Shown here in pieces: positions 14,867 to 22,718 of a stretch of 34,281 nt of DNA; the first letter of the stretch is position 1, and each line of letters opens with the position of its first letter. The position numbers were made by a program, and so were the translations under genes. Below the pieces are notes generated by a model that saw nothing but the letters and a program-made list of their open reading frames with translations, had not been told where the DNA came from and made no database searches. Source of the DNA: Microcaldota archaeon (lineage in GTDB: Archaea > Micrarchaeota > Micrarchaeia > Micrarchaeales > Micrarchaeaceae); NCBI GenBank assembly GCA_021789815.1, contig JAJYIZ010000009.1, positions 1-34,281 on the forward strand, read 5' to 3'.

Positions 14867-15205
14867 ATGCTTGATAGAAAGGATCCAGATGAAATAGGGC
14901 TGAAGGAAGCCCTAGAGCTTGTAAACTCCGGTAAGTCAATCTTTGTGTGGATTGGAGGATGGACCACAACGCCTCTTGCGGATCTGCTTGATATAGATCC
15001 TAGCAAGGTTGTTAACGAAAGTCCGTTCAAGCTTCTTCTAGACAATAAATCTTATCCAGAAGAGCTCAAGAAATTCGAGAGGCCGATCTTTGTATGCGAG
15101 CACGGAAACAGTTCCCTGGATCTAGTTAAAGAGCTCTCAACCATGGGTATAAAGGGGTACAGCCTTGCAAAAGGCATAGAGGGGATAAAGCAGCGCTTTG
15201 GGTAG
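14867..15205 (+). CDS. Rhodanese-like domain protein
   Basis: This 112-residue single-domain protein has the rhodanese layout: an N-terminal IGLKEALELVNSGKSIFVWIGG (the usual loop/strand before an Asp), and the active-site loop IFVCEHGNSSLDLVKEL with Cys77, followed by KGYSLAKGIEGI. The catalytic Cys is present, but the loop lacks the Arg of the classic CxxGxRS thiosulfate sulfurtransferase signature (Ser82 instead), so it may bind or transfer another sulfur species. It is monocistronic with its own promoter. The function is inferred from the fold only. Confidence 0.75.
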   Translation: MLDRKDPDEIGLKEALELVNSGKSIFVWIGGWTTTPLADLLDIDPSKVVNESPFKLLLDNKSYPEELKKFERPIFVCEHGNSSLDLVKELSTMGIKGYSLAKGIEGIKQRFG

Positions 15206-15256
15206 CTATAACAATCTTTATAGCCTTTCCATGCGCATTCTCTTTGGGGGATTGAA

Positions 15257-15562
15257 ATGGCAAATGCTCAGCCAAAACCAAAAGAGGAGAACATACTTTA
15301 CGTATTTGCGTATCTGCTTACGTGGCTCTCCGGGATAATTCTTTACGTGACAGAAGGACAGAAGAACAAGCGCCTCAAGTTCCATTCGTTGCAGGCAATC
15401 TTCCTTGGCATAATAATCTTCGTGCTTGTTTTCATACCCTATGCAAACATAATAGGCTGGGGTCTCTGGATATTGGGCATAGTTATCGGGGTAATAGCCT
15501 ACAACGGCCAGGACATAAGCATACCAGTCATAGGTCCGTACGCAAAGAGATATTCGAAGTGA
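15257..15562 (+). CDS. DUF4870-type small membrane protein
   Basis: This 101-residue protein has three hydrophobic segments (about 14-30, 46-62 and 66-82). The pattern ILYVFAYLLTWLSGIILYV followed by NKRLKFHSLQAIFLGI matches the DUF4870/Tic20-like family (conserved R.HxxQA motif). The molecular role of the family is unknown. The start ATG 15257 is preceded by GGGGGATT, a likely ribosome binding site. The parvulin gene starts 4 bp after its stop. Confidence 0.8.
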   Translation: MANAQPKPKEENILYVFAYLLTWLSGIILYVTEGQKNKRLKFHSLQAIFLGIIIFVLVFIPYANIIGWGLWILGIVIGVIAYNGQDISIPVIGPYAKRYSK

Positions 15563-15566
15563 TCAC

Positions 15567-15842
15567 ATGGCAAACAAGATAAGATGTGCGCACATACTTG
15601 TGGAGAAGCTTTCGCTTGCAAACGAAATCCACGACAGGATAGCAAAGGGTGAGAGCTTCGCAAAGATGGCGGAGCAGTATTCGATAGATGGGACAAGGAA
15701 GCAGGGCGGTGACCTGGGCTTCTTCGGCCACGGAGAAATGGTCAGGGAGTTCGAGCAAGCGGCCTTTGCTCTTGAGGTAGGTCAGCTCTCTCCAGTAGTA
15801 AGAACGCAGTTCGGCTACCACATCATAAAGCGCCTTGCATAA
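15567..15842 (+). CDS. Parvulin-type peptidyl-prolyl cis-trans isomerase
   Basis: This 91-residue single parvulin domain has CAHILVEK (first active-site His), FAKMAEQYSIDGTRKQGGDLGFFG, MVREFEQAAFALEVGQLSPVVRTQFGYHIIKRL. These are the hallmark motifs of the PpiC/Pin1 rotamase fold, including both conserved His residues. There is no signal peptide, so it should be cytosolic. It assists protein folding by isomerising Xaa-Pro bonds. Start ATG 15567 lies 4 bp after the DUF4870 gene, so they are co-transcribed. Confidence 0.95.
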   Translation: MANKIRCAHILVEKLSLANEIHDRIAKGESFAKMAEQYSIDGTRKQGGDLGFFGHGEMVREFEQAAFALEVGQLSPVVRTQFGYHIIKRLA

Positions 15843-15846
15843 CTAA

Positions 15847-15853
15847 TTTATAT
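15847..15853 (+). promoter_or_regulatory. Box A promoter for the tandem-HTH gene
   Basis: TTTATAT is centred 30 bases before ATG 15880 in the 37-bp gap after the parvulin gene. The spacing predicts a transcript with almost no leader. Confidence 0.5.
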
Positions 15854-15879
15854 CTGGAAAACGCACTATTTCTGATAGA

Positions 15880-16824
15880 ATGACATTAGGGTCAAGAATG
15901 CAAACAGGGGCTAGTAGTCCTGCCCCTGGAACAGTAGAAAGTACTATGCCTGTTGCTGCAGGAGCAGAGCAACAGCGTCTCGGTAAGTACGCTAGAGGCA
16001 TACACCTTGTGCCGGATGAGGTATGGATAAGGCTTCATGATGAAGGGCTTTCTACTGGAGAAGCAGCGGAACGATTACCTAAAATTGATAAAACGCTCGG
16101 ACGCAGACGCATAGACCCAATCATAGTCTGGCGCAATTGGAAGAGACTTGATCTAAGTCTCAGAGACAGGGGAGGGCCAAAAAATGATCGTACACCACAG
16201 CAAAAATCAGCAGAATGGCTAGAGCTCGAAAAGAAGGTAGAGGCTTTGGCAGTTGACCATACAAGAGGAGAAATGGCAGAGATACTTCACAGTAGTGTTA
16301 ACACCGTCAGAAGAATATGCAGAGAGAATGACATCCGGCCCGTCAAATCAAGGCGGGTATACGAAACGAGGATCCCATATTCGGAGTTTCGGAGTGTTTA
16401 CGAACAGGGTGGTAGTGATGCTGAGATTGGGAAAAAGCTTGGCGTAAGTATGTATACTGTAAGAAAATATCGCCAGGCGCACGAACTGAAACCTGCGCCA
16501 ATAATCCCATTGCGAATCCAAAAGCTTCCTCGCGAGGACTTAATGTCATACATAGAGAGTGGCCTAAATGTTACGCAGATAGCGGATGGCAAGCACATGG
16601 CCAAGAAAACGGTAAAATTGCGTGTTGCAGAAGAGGGTCTAACACTACCTGGTTACAGAAAACCGTCAGATGAGGAGCTTACAGACCTGCGCCAGAGACA
16701 CGTATCGACAACAACCGCATCTGAGGAGAGCAGTATACCAAAATCCACACTGCAAACTGGTTGGCTTAGGTTAGGTTTTCGAACCAGACTTAGAGAAGAG
16801 GATAGGGTAACCGAGCAGAAGTGA
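15880..16824 (+). CDS. Tandem helix-turn-helix repeat protein, putative DNA-binding
   Basis: This 314-residue soluble basic protein seems to be built from about five successive HTH-like units of 40-50 residues: about 46-95 (GLSTGEAAERL), 116-155 (HTRGEMAEILHSSVNTVRRI), 167-206 (GGSDAEIGKKLGVSMYTVRK), 217-258 (GLNVTQIADGKHMAKKTVKL) and 265-304 (HVSTTTASEESSIPKSTLQT). Units 2 and 3 are the clearest, with the A..L..S..TVRR pattern of a recognition helix. Residues 1-40 look disordered. There is no ligand-binding, recombinase or nuclease domain. The arrangement suggests contacts along an extended DNA site. I know of no named family with this layout. Confidence 0.7.
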   Translation: MTLGSRMQTGASSPAPGTVESTMPVAAGAEQQRLGKYARGIHLVPDEVWIRLHDEGLSTGEAAERLPKIDKTLGRRRIDPIIVWRNWKRLDLSLRDRGGPKNDRTPQQKSAEWLELEKKVEALAVDHTRGEMAEILHSSVNTVRRICRENDIRPVKSRRVYETRIPYSEFRSVYEQGGSDAEIGKKLGVSMYTVRKYRQAHELKPAPIIPLRIQKLPREDLMSYIESGLNVTQIADGKHMAKKTVKLRVAEEGLTLPGYRKPSDEELTDLRQRHVSTTTASEESSIPKSTLQTGWLRLGFRTRLREEDRVTEQK

Positions 16825-16890
16825 TTGCCTTTTGCAAAATCGGCGCATCGCAAAAGATTAATAAGAGTGGAGCGCATTTATAGAGAATTT

Positions 16891-17730
16891 ATGATAGAGG
16901 TAAGTGCGCTTAGGAAACGCTATTCTGATGGTACGGTAGCACTAAACAATGTCAGCTTCAAGCTCGACAAGAAGATAAGCGCGATAATTGGGAGGAACGG
17001 CGCAGGAAAGACAACCCTGATGAAGATACTCTCCACGCAGCTGATGCCTACATCAGGCAATGCGAAGATAAACGGGCTTGATGTGATAAGCGAGGCAGAC
17101 AGCATAAGGAAGATTGCGGTGAGCATACCGCAGGAAGCAAGACCCGTGGACTACATGCCGGCCATGGACTGCGTCAAACTTTATCTCGCTGCTAGAGGTT
17201 TTGGACCCAAACGTGCTAGAGCTGCAGCAGAGAAGGCGTTGCGCACAGTTGGCCTGGGCGATGCGATGGATAAAGTTGCGTATGAGCTTTCTGGGGGCAT
17301 GAAAAGAAAGGTTTTCGTTGCGATGGCCATAGCATCAGACGCGGATGTCATATTTCTTGATGAGCCTACAACAGGGCTCGATCCTTTCTCAAGGGTTGAG
17401 GTCTGGTCTGCAATAAGGGCGATAAAGGGCCAGATAATACTGACTACGCATTATATGGAAGAGGCGCAGGCGCTCGCAGAGGACGTTATGATGATAGATT
17501 CTGGAAAGATATTCGCGCACGGAACGGTAGACAGCCTTCTAAAACCTTTTGCTGGTCTGGTAAGGGTGGAGAGCTCGAAGAAGAGCCGTTCTTCATACAG
17601 GATAGGTAATACCTGGATATCTTACATGAAGAAAAGCACGGCAAAATCTCTTGTGGGCAAAGATGATGTCATCAAGCCAGTAACCCTAGACGACCTTTTC
17701 ATCAAACGCGGTGTAAATCTTGAATCGTAA
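16891..17730 (+). CDS. ABC transporter ATP-binding protein (ABC-2 exporter type)
   Basis: This 279-residue nucleotide-binding subunit has Walker A GRNGAGKTT, Q-loop IPQE, signature LSGGMKRKV, Walker B DVIFLDEPTTGLDP and H-loop TTHYMEEAQ, in the DrrA/CcmA-like export subfamily. The C-terminal 60 residues form the usual extra domain. The open frame begins at 16825, but the added residues are unlike the family; ATG 16891 (MIEVSALRKRYSDG) is chosen. It overlaps the permease gene by 11 bp, so the pair forms one exporter. The cargo is unknown. Confidence 0.95.
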   Translation: MIEVSALRKRYSDGTVALNNVSFKLDKKISAIIGRNGAGKTTLMKILSTQLMPTSGNAKINGLDVISEADSIRKIAVSIPQEARPVDYMPAMDCVKLYLAARGFGPKRARAAAEKALRTVGLGDAMDKVAYELSGGMKRKVFVAMAIASDADVIFLDEPTTGLDPFSRVEVWSAIRAIKGQIILTTHYMEEAQALAEDVMMIDSGKIFAHGTVDSLLKPFAGLVRVESSKKSRSSYRIGNTWISYMKKSTAKSLVGKDDVIKPVTLDDLFIKRGVNLES

Positions 17731-18442
17731 ATTTGTATTGGCACACGCTTGGCTCACAGGCGGAGCTGCGCTTAGATCCAACTGGCTCTACATGCTGACC
17801 GGAATGGGTTTTCCGCTTTCGCTGCTTTTCATAGTTGGCGTGCTTTCTGAGGGGTCGCTGCTACCCTATGCGCTTGCCGGGGGGCTCATATCGATAGTTG
17901 CATCTAACGGCATATTCACTATGGCGGATCTTGGCATGTTCAAGTTCGAGTACATGTTCAAGGACCTTATTGTCGCTACAAGGACATCGCCGATGGACTA
18001 CATGTTTGGTGTGATGCTCGCGGATTTCTTCTGGTCGATACCGAGCGTGGTGCTCTACTTCATAATGGACTATGCGTTCCACATACTTACACCATACGCG
18101 TTTGTGATGACCCTTGTTGTTGCTTCGCTCGTCCTTCTTGCTACAGCATCATTGGGTTTTGTGCTCACAAGCCTGGTGAAGCATCAGAGATTCGTCTGGG
18201 CTATAACAGGAATGCTTTCGCTTGTGATGATGACGTTCCCGCCAACTTTCTATCCTTATACATACCTACCGAAGGACATACTCTGGGCGCTTGTGATTTT
18301 GCCTACGACGCCTGGGGCCGTTCTCGAGCAGGGTTTCTTCGGCCTAGGGCATACTATGTGGTCGATGTTTGCAGTGCTCGTAGCAGAAACAATAATTCTG
18401 TTCCTGATAGCGAAGTACCTTACTGTGTGGAGGGAACGCTAG
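17720..18442 (+). CDS. ABC-2 type transporter permease
   Basis: This 240-residue membrane protein has six hydrophobic segments (about 25-42, 48-68, 88-112, 120-145, 150-178 and 205-232), the arrangement of ABC-2 permeases that partner DrrA-like ATPases. The TTG start at 17720 lies inside the 3' end of the ATPase gene, indicating coupled translation. Segment 4-5 (LVLLATASLGFVLTSLVK) matches the ABC-2 signature region in position. Drug, lipid or polysaccharide export are all possible. Its stop is 7 bp from the convergent PH-domain gene. Confidence 0.9.
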   Translation: MNRKFVLAHAWLTGGAALRSNWLYMLTGMGFPLSLLFIVGVLSEGSLLPYALAGGLISIVASNGIFTMADLGMFKFEYMFKDLIVATRTSPMDYMFGVMLADFFWSIPSVVLYFIMDYAFHILTPYAFVMTLVVASLVLLATASLGFVLTSLVKHQRFVWAITGMLSLVMMTFPPTFYPYTYLPKDILWALVILPTTPGAVLEQGFFGLGHTMWSMFAVLVAETIILFLIAKYLTVWRER

Positions 18443-18449
18443 TCCAGAA

Positions 18450-19010
18450 TCAGTGTGATGAGACTATCTTTGCCCCGCATTTGTCGCAGAACTTTGCTGA
18501 AGCAACGTTCTTTGCACCGCACTTGCTGCAGAATATGTAGCCACCAACACCACTATCAGCCTCGCCGCTCCTGTCCACTTCTCCGGCTTCCGCCTCTTCT
18601 GCCTTTTCTTCGGTGTCGGCCCTCGCGGCCAGCCTTGTGTTTATATAGTTTGAAAGGTCTCTTGCGTCGCCTCCGTGAAGCCCGAATATCTCTCCTTCCT
18701 GCTTGCCGTTCTTCAGAAGGCCCTTGTCTGTATCGTATCCCTGGACGCGTATGAAGACGCTCGATGTTATGACACCCTGCTCGAGCCTGACACTCATTAT
18801 CGAAGAATAGGGTATGACCTCGTAGTCGTGCCTTATCCCGAGCGCCTCCCTGTTCACTATTATAAGCCGCTCGTTGGTCACTATCACGGATGTAGGCACC
18901 ACCACAGACCCGCCGGGCAGAATCCTGCTCTGCCTTACCGTACCAACTACCGACTCGTTCGGCCAAAGTATCTTCTTTACAAGATTTACGTCATTAGGAT
19001 CAGTTTTCAT
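18450..19010 (-). CDS. PH-like domain protein with C-terminal zinc ribbon
   Basis: The N-terminal about 130 residues of this 186-residue protein follow the bacterial PH-domain (bPH2-like) pattern: WPNESVVGTVRQSRI, then VIVTNERLIIVNREALGIRHDYEVIPY and SIMSVRLEQGV, a beta barrel with a final helix. A Glu/Ala-rich linker follows, then a zinc ribbon FCSKCG ... FCDKCGAKI at the C-terminus. A longer frame enters the aminotransferase gene; ATG 19010 is chosen because CTTATACTTTTA on the minus strand (about 19034-19045) lies about 29 bp upstream, as for a leaderless mRNA. The function is unknown; such proteins may scaffold at membranes. Confidence 0.75.
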   Translation of the reverse strand: MKTDPNDVNLVKKILWPNESVVGTVRQSRILPGGSVVVPTSVIVTNERLIIVNREALGIRHDYEVIPYSSIMSVRLEQGVITSSVFIRVQGYDTDKGLLKNGKQEGEIFGLHGGDARDLSNYINTRLAARADTEEKAEEAEAGEVDRSGEADSGVGGYIFCSKCGAKNVASAKFCDKCGAKIVSSH

Positions 19011-19033
19011 CCAACCACGTAGATTTGATGCAC

Positions 19034-19045
19034 TAAAAGTATAAG
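19034..19045 (-). promoter_or_regulatory. Box A promoter for the PH/zinc-ribbon gene
   Basis: CTTATACTTTTA on the minus strand lies about 29 bases before the ATG at 19010, consistent with a leaderless archaeal transcript. Confidence 0.5.
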
Positions 19046-19060
19046 AAGATATCGAGATGT

Positions 19061-20389
19061 TTAGCCCTTCTTTCCCTTTGCAGCAATCCTTACCTGCTCT
19101 TCGAGTACGTCCATGCCAGACTCCAGATGGCTCTGCTCTATGGTCAAAGGAGGTATTATCCTTATCGTTGAGACGCCAGCAGGCAAAAGAAGAAGTCCGT
19201 TTTGGAAACACGCATCGAGTATTGCAGAGCGCTCGTCTACAGCAGGCGCCTTTGTCTTTTTGCTTTTCACAAGTTCGACGCCTATCATCATGCCTATGCC
19301 CCTCACATCCCCGACGATCTCGTAGTCTTCTTTCATCTTGTTCAGCCTTTTCATTACGTATCTTCCTTTTGTCTTTGCCATTCCTTCCAGCTTTCTCCTG
19401 TTCCTTTTTACATAGTTTAGCGATGCATTTCCTGCAGCCATTGCAAGAAGGTTGCCGCCAAATGTACCCGCATGCGAGCCGGCAGGAGTATCCCCAAATT
19501 CGCTTTTCGCTATTGTTGCGGCTGCAGGTAGCCCCCCTCCAAGGGCCTTTGCAAGCGTGTAGATGTCCGCTGTAACGCCGAAGTTCTCCATAGCTAGGAA
19601 CTTGCCTGTGCGCATATACCCAGATTGAATCTCGTCAGATACAAGAAGTATGCCATTGTCATCTGCCAAACGGCGCAGCTCTTTCATGAAAGATACAGGT
19701 GGCACAACATAACCACCTTCGCCCTGTATCGGCTCAACAAATATTGCAGCAACCTCTTTTGCAGAAAACTCTTTTCCGAGTATGTTCCTCTCTATATGAC
19801 TTATACACATCTTGCTGCACTCTTCCGGGTCATCAGTACCGAATGGGCATCTGTATGGGTATGGATAGAGCGCGTGGACGACATTTGAGAATGGACCCAA
19901 ATGTTCCCTCTGCTTTATGCTCGATGCAGTAAGTCCGAGCGAGCCCAGACTTCTGCCATGGAACCCGTTGTAGAACCCTATCATGTAGCTCTTCTTCGTG
20001 AATAGCCTCGCCAGCTTTATCGCATCCTCGTTCGCCTCGGTGCCTGAATTTGAGAAGAAGACCCGGCCAAAGCCCCTTGGCATCATACTCACCAGGTTCT
20101 CTGCGAACCTTACAGGCAGTTCTGCATAATAATCAAGGAAAGCCGCATGCATCATCTTGTCTATCTGCTTCTTTATTGCACTCCTTATCTCGTTGTTTGC
20201 GTTGACACCGAAGCTGTAGACGCTTATGAAGCTCGAAAAGTCAAGGAACCTGTTTCCTTCTATGTCATAAACGAAATCCCCAGAGCCGTGGTCCACAACA
20301 AACGGATAGTGCTCCCTAGTAGAGGTGAACATTATCCTTTTGTCGCGCTTTATTACATTCTTGACCTTGTCTGTTATGTTCACGGGCAT
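19061..20389 (-). CDS. Class III pyridoxal-phosphate aminotransferase (GABA/ornithine/acetylornithine type)
   Basis: This protein is about 442 residues with the class III pattern: FFSNSGTEANEDAIKLAR (phosphate-binding loop), GFHGRSLGSL, FVEPIQGEGGY, LLVSDEIQSGYMRTG with the PLP-interacting Asp252, TLAKALGGGLP with the Schiff-base Lys281, and GTFGGN. The transferred amine is probably a terminal (omega) amino group, but 4-aminobutyrate, ornithine, acetylornithine and racemase-type relatives cannot be separated by eye. The frame reaches TTG 20416; ATG 20389 is preferred because an A/T box (AATAAATAGG, about 20419-20428 minus) leaves about 34 bp. Confidence 0.93.
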   Translation of the reverse strand: MPVNITDKVKNVIKRDKRIMFTSTREHYPFVVDHGSGDFVYDIEGNRFLDFSSFISVYSFGVNANNEIRSAIKKQIDKMMHAAFLDYYAELPVRFAENLVSMMPRGFGRVFFSNSGTEANEDAIKLARLFTKKSYMIGFYNGFHGRSLGSLGLTASSIKQREHLGPFSNVVHALYPYPYRCPFGTDDPEECSKMCISHIERNILGKEFSAKEVAAIFVEPIQGEGGYVVPPVSFMKELRRLADDNGILLVSDEIQSGYMRTGKFLAMENFGVTADIYTLAKALGGGLPAAATIAKSEFGDTPAGSHAGTFGGNLLAMAAGNASLNYVKRNRRKLEGMAKTKGRYVMKRLNKMKEDYEIVGDVRGIGMMIGVELVKSKKTKAPAVDERSAILDACFQNGLLLLPAGVSTIRIIPPLTIEQSHLESGMDVLEEQVRIAAKGKKG

Positions 20390-20436
20390 GCAGGCACTAT
20401 AGCGTGACACAAGCAACCTATTTATTCATTTCTTAA

Positions 20437-20510
20437 TGGTGGACTCGGCGGGAATCGCACCCGCGACTCCCCGTTGCGAACGGGGTATTTTACTACTATA
20501 CTACGAGCCC
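20437..20510 (-). tRNA. tRNA-Ala (anticodon CGC), 3' CCA encoded, unusual core
   Basis: Reading the minus strand from 20510, GGGCTCG pairs with CGAGTCC and gives a G3-U70 wobble, the alanine identity element; discriminator A20440 is followed by an encoded CCA (20439-20437). The anticodon arm is CCCCG TTCGCAA CGGGG with anticodon CGC (codon GCG). The T arm is GCGGG TGCGATT CCCGC. Two features are odd: position 55 of the T loop is G instead of the near-universal U, and the D loop (AGTAGTAAA) has only one of the two conserved adjacent Gs, with one base too few between the D and anticodon stems. It is 71 nt without CCA. Confidence 0.88.
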
Positions 20511-20559
20511 GCGATGATACCAAGTATTTAAGGCTTATTATTATATTGTTATTGATTCT

Positions 20560-21969
20560 GTGAAGCAGCACAAGCCCGTGCTCGGCGAAAGCAAAAAGGC
20601 AAAGATAGAAAAGGTGCTGCACGAAGTCCTGATGGCCGTCAAGCCAACTCCCACAGAAATAAGAGCGCTTACAGCGCGTTCTAACGAGCTCATGGGCAGG
20701 CTCAAGCAAGCTGCTCCAAGGAATGTTGATATAATACTTGCAGGTTCTGTGGCTAGGGGCACACAGGTTCGCGGCAGCTCTGACATAGACATCTTCCTTC
20801 TGTTTCCAAAGACTATGAAAGAAGAAAAGATGGAAGCAGAGGGTCTCAGGATAGGAAAAAGGATAGTCAACAAGAAAATGAAGGAATCATACGAGATAAA
20901 ATATGCGGAACATCCGTATGTAAGAGTATTCCTTGGTGACATAAATGCAACAGCAGACATTGTGCCTGCTTTCAAGATAAGCAGGGCAGAGGAGATGGGA
21001 AGCGCTGTTGACAGAACACAGCTCCACAATGAGTTCATCAACACAAAGCTTTCAGAGAAGCAGAGGAACGATGTAAGGATACTGAAGACATTCCTGAATT
21101 CAAGAGACATCTATGGCGCAGAGGCACGCGTTGAAGGCTTTTCAGGCTACCTCTGTGAGCTTATAGTATACCATTATGGTTCTTTCATAAACTTCCTTGA
21201 GCGTTTCTCGAGCTTAAAACTGCCATCTGTTTTAGATCCGATAAACAAAGGCCAAGATGTCAAGAACGTAAGGGAACTGACAAAGAGATTCAACAGCGAG
21301 TTTATTGTTATAGATCCTACAGACAGGAACAGGAATGTTGCGGCGAACGTGTCAAAGGAGTCGATCGCAAAGGCGATGCTGGGAGCAAGAGCATTTCTAA
21401 AGAACCCCAATATTCATACCTTCTACACAAGGGGGCATTCGCACGACAATACAGTAGCAGCAATAAAGAAACTTGAGGACTTTCTTGGTGTTGACATATA
21501 CCTGCTTGCGTTCAGGTTGCCGGACATGACAGAAGACATACTCTGGCAGCAGCTCAAAAGACTCAGGATGCAGATGATACAGCATCTTGAGCGCATGAAC
21601 TTCGGACCTACCCTTTCATTCCAGTACATAACAGATAGGAGCGCAATAGTCGCTTTCTTGATGAGCAATTCAACAAACAGGTCTTCGCTCGTCAGGGGAC
21701 CGAGCGCGCTTATACTGAGCGCTGCAGAGCCATTCATAGAGGCACACTCAAAAACGTATGCGTTCTTTGATGGAGACAGATTGGTATCAATCGAAAAGCC
21801 AAAGTTCAAGAACGCGAAAGACGCTGTGCAGAACCTGCTGACAAGAAGGGACCTGAAATTCCCATCTTATTTAAATAGAAAGAGTGTAAAACTTTACGTT
21901 AACATATTTCCAGAGCATTATTCGATAATGCTCCATGATGCAATAAACGAAAAAATCGTAAGGGATTAG
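20560..21969 (+). CDS. cca: CCA-adding enzyme (class I tRNA nucleotidyltransferase)
   Basis: This enzyme adds or repairs the 3' CCA of tRNAs without a template. The 469-residue protein has the nucleotidyltransferase site AGSVARGT (61-68) and SSDIDIFLLF with Asp75 and Asp77, the third carboxylate in ATADIVPAF (Asp133), the archaeal signatures YAEHPYVRV and VDRTQLHNEFI, and GFSGYLCELIVYHYGSF. Length and domain order match archaeal class I enzymes. The GTG start at 20560 is the only start giving the family's N-terminus. It is divergent from tRNA-Ala, which already encodes CCA; other tRNAs such as tRNA-Leu here need this enzyme. Confidence 0.97.
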   Translation: MKQHKPVLGESKKAKIEKVLHEVLMAVKPTPTEIRALTARSNELMGRLKQAAPRNVDIILAGSVARGTQVRGSSDIDIFLLFPKTMKEEKMEAEGLRIGKRIVNKKMKESYEIKYAEHPYVRVFLGDINATADIVPAFKISRAEEMGSAVDRTQLHNEFINTKLSEKQRNDVRILKTFLNSRDIYGAEARVEGFSGYLCELIVYHYGSFINFLERFSSLKLPSVLDPINKGQDVKNVRELTKRFNSEFIVIDPTDRNRNVAANVSKESIAKAMLGARAFLKNPNIHTFYTRGHSHDNTVAAIKKLEDFLGVDIYLLAFRLPDMTEDILWQQLKRLRMQMIQHLERMNFGPTLSFQYITDRSAIVAFLMSNSTNRSSLVRGPSALILSAAEPFIEAHSKTYAFFDGDRLVSIEKPKFKNAKDAVQNLLTRRDLKFPSYLNRKSVKLYVNIFPEHYSIMLHDAINEKIVRD

Positions 21970-21977
21970 CTGATCAT

Positions 21978-22718
21978 ATGGCGACCTATCCAGTAGTTGA
22001 GAGAAAGTACTTCGTTTCCGAAAAGAAGGATGAAACCCCAGAGGTAATCATAATCGGAATGAAGCCGGAGGACGGCAAACCCAACGCGTTTGACCCTGGA
22101 ATGTTCATGATGGTATCTGGTGTTGATAAGAGTACAGGCCAGAGATACGTGGCAAGAGCTCTGTCTATAGCATCGGATCCATCATCATCGGATATGCAGT
22201 TCTTTGTGATAAAGAACCCTACGCACGGAGAGCATATAGGCAGGTCTCACTTCTGTGATGTCGAAATTGGGGATCCTTTCATACTCAAGGGTCCTAGCGG
22301 CCAGTTCAGGTTCGACCCTGCAAAGGACAGCAAGGTGCTCTTCCTCGCAGGCGGTACAGGGCTTGCACCATTCATGTCAATGCTGAGGCACATGAAGGTC
22401 GTGAATGCAAGCACAGACGCAGTAATGCTCTACAGCATAAAGTTCCCTACAGAAATAATAAAGAAAGATGAACTTGCAGAGTTGGCGCAACGGCTCAAGC
22501 TCAAAACAACAGTAACGGTTACAAGGCCTGCTCCCGGAGATGGCTGGGCAGGCCAGACGGGCCACATAGATGCAGCTATGGTACAGAAGTATGCACCAGA
22601 TTTTAGCGAAAGAATGTGCTACATATGCGGACCACTGACGTTCGTAAAGGCCGTGAAGGATGCCCTAGCTGCACTAAATGTTCCTACACAAAGAATAAGC
22701 GCTGATGTCTGGGGTTAG
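21978..22718 (+). CDS. Ferredoxin-NADP reductase-family flavoprotein
   Basis: This 246-residue protein has the FNR two-domain layout: RALSIAS (60-66, flavin-binding RxYS/RxxS motif), GPSGQF (105-110), the NAD(P) loop AGGTGLAPFMSML (124-136) and the terminal CGPLTFVKAVKDAL. It resembles hydrogenase-gamma or PyrK-like electron-transfer subunits but lacks the C-terminal cysteine cluster for a 2Fe-2S centre, so it is closer to a stand-alone reductase. The partner is unknown. ATG 21978 lies 8 bp after the cca stop, so the genes are probably co-transcribed. It overlaps the convergent dehydrogenase gene by 4 bp. Confidence 0.88.
   Translation: MATYPVVERKYFVSEKKDETPEVIIIGMKPEDGKPNAFDPGMFMMVSGVDKSTGQRYVARALSIASDPSSSDMQFFVIKNPTHGEHIGRSHFCDVEIGDPFILKGPSGQFRFDPAKDSKVLFLAGGTGLAPFMSMLRHMKVVNASTDAVMLYSIKFPTEIIKKDELAELAQRLKLKTTVTVTRPAPGDGWAGQTGHIDAAMVQKYAPDFSERMCYICGPLTFVKAVKDALAALNVPTQRISADVWG

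Noticed and set aside
14536-15045. A 169-residue minus-strand open frame spanning two plus-strand genes
   Set aside because: It crosses the membrane-protein and rhodanese genes and their clear promoter, and shows no recognisable domain.
16825-16890. N-terminal extension of the ABC ATPase
   Set aside because: The 22 extra residues are not family-like, and ATG 16891 gives the standard start.
19011-19211. N-terminal extension of the PH/zinc-ribbon protein
   Set aside because: It overlaps the end of the aminotransferase gene and the gene's own box A; ATG 19010 is preceded by a well-placed promoter.
19057-19575. A 172-residue plus-strand open frame
   Set aside because: It is antisense to the aminotransferase, low complexity, with no motif or promoter.
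20541-21110. A 189-residue minus-strand open frame
   Set aside because: It is antisense to the CCA-adding enzyme, Ser/Leu/Phe-rich as expected for a shadow, and would run against the conserved cca coding frame.
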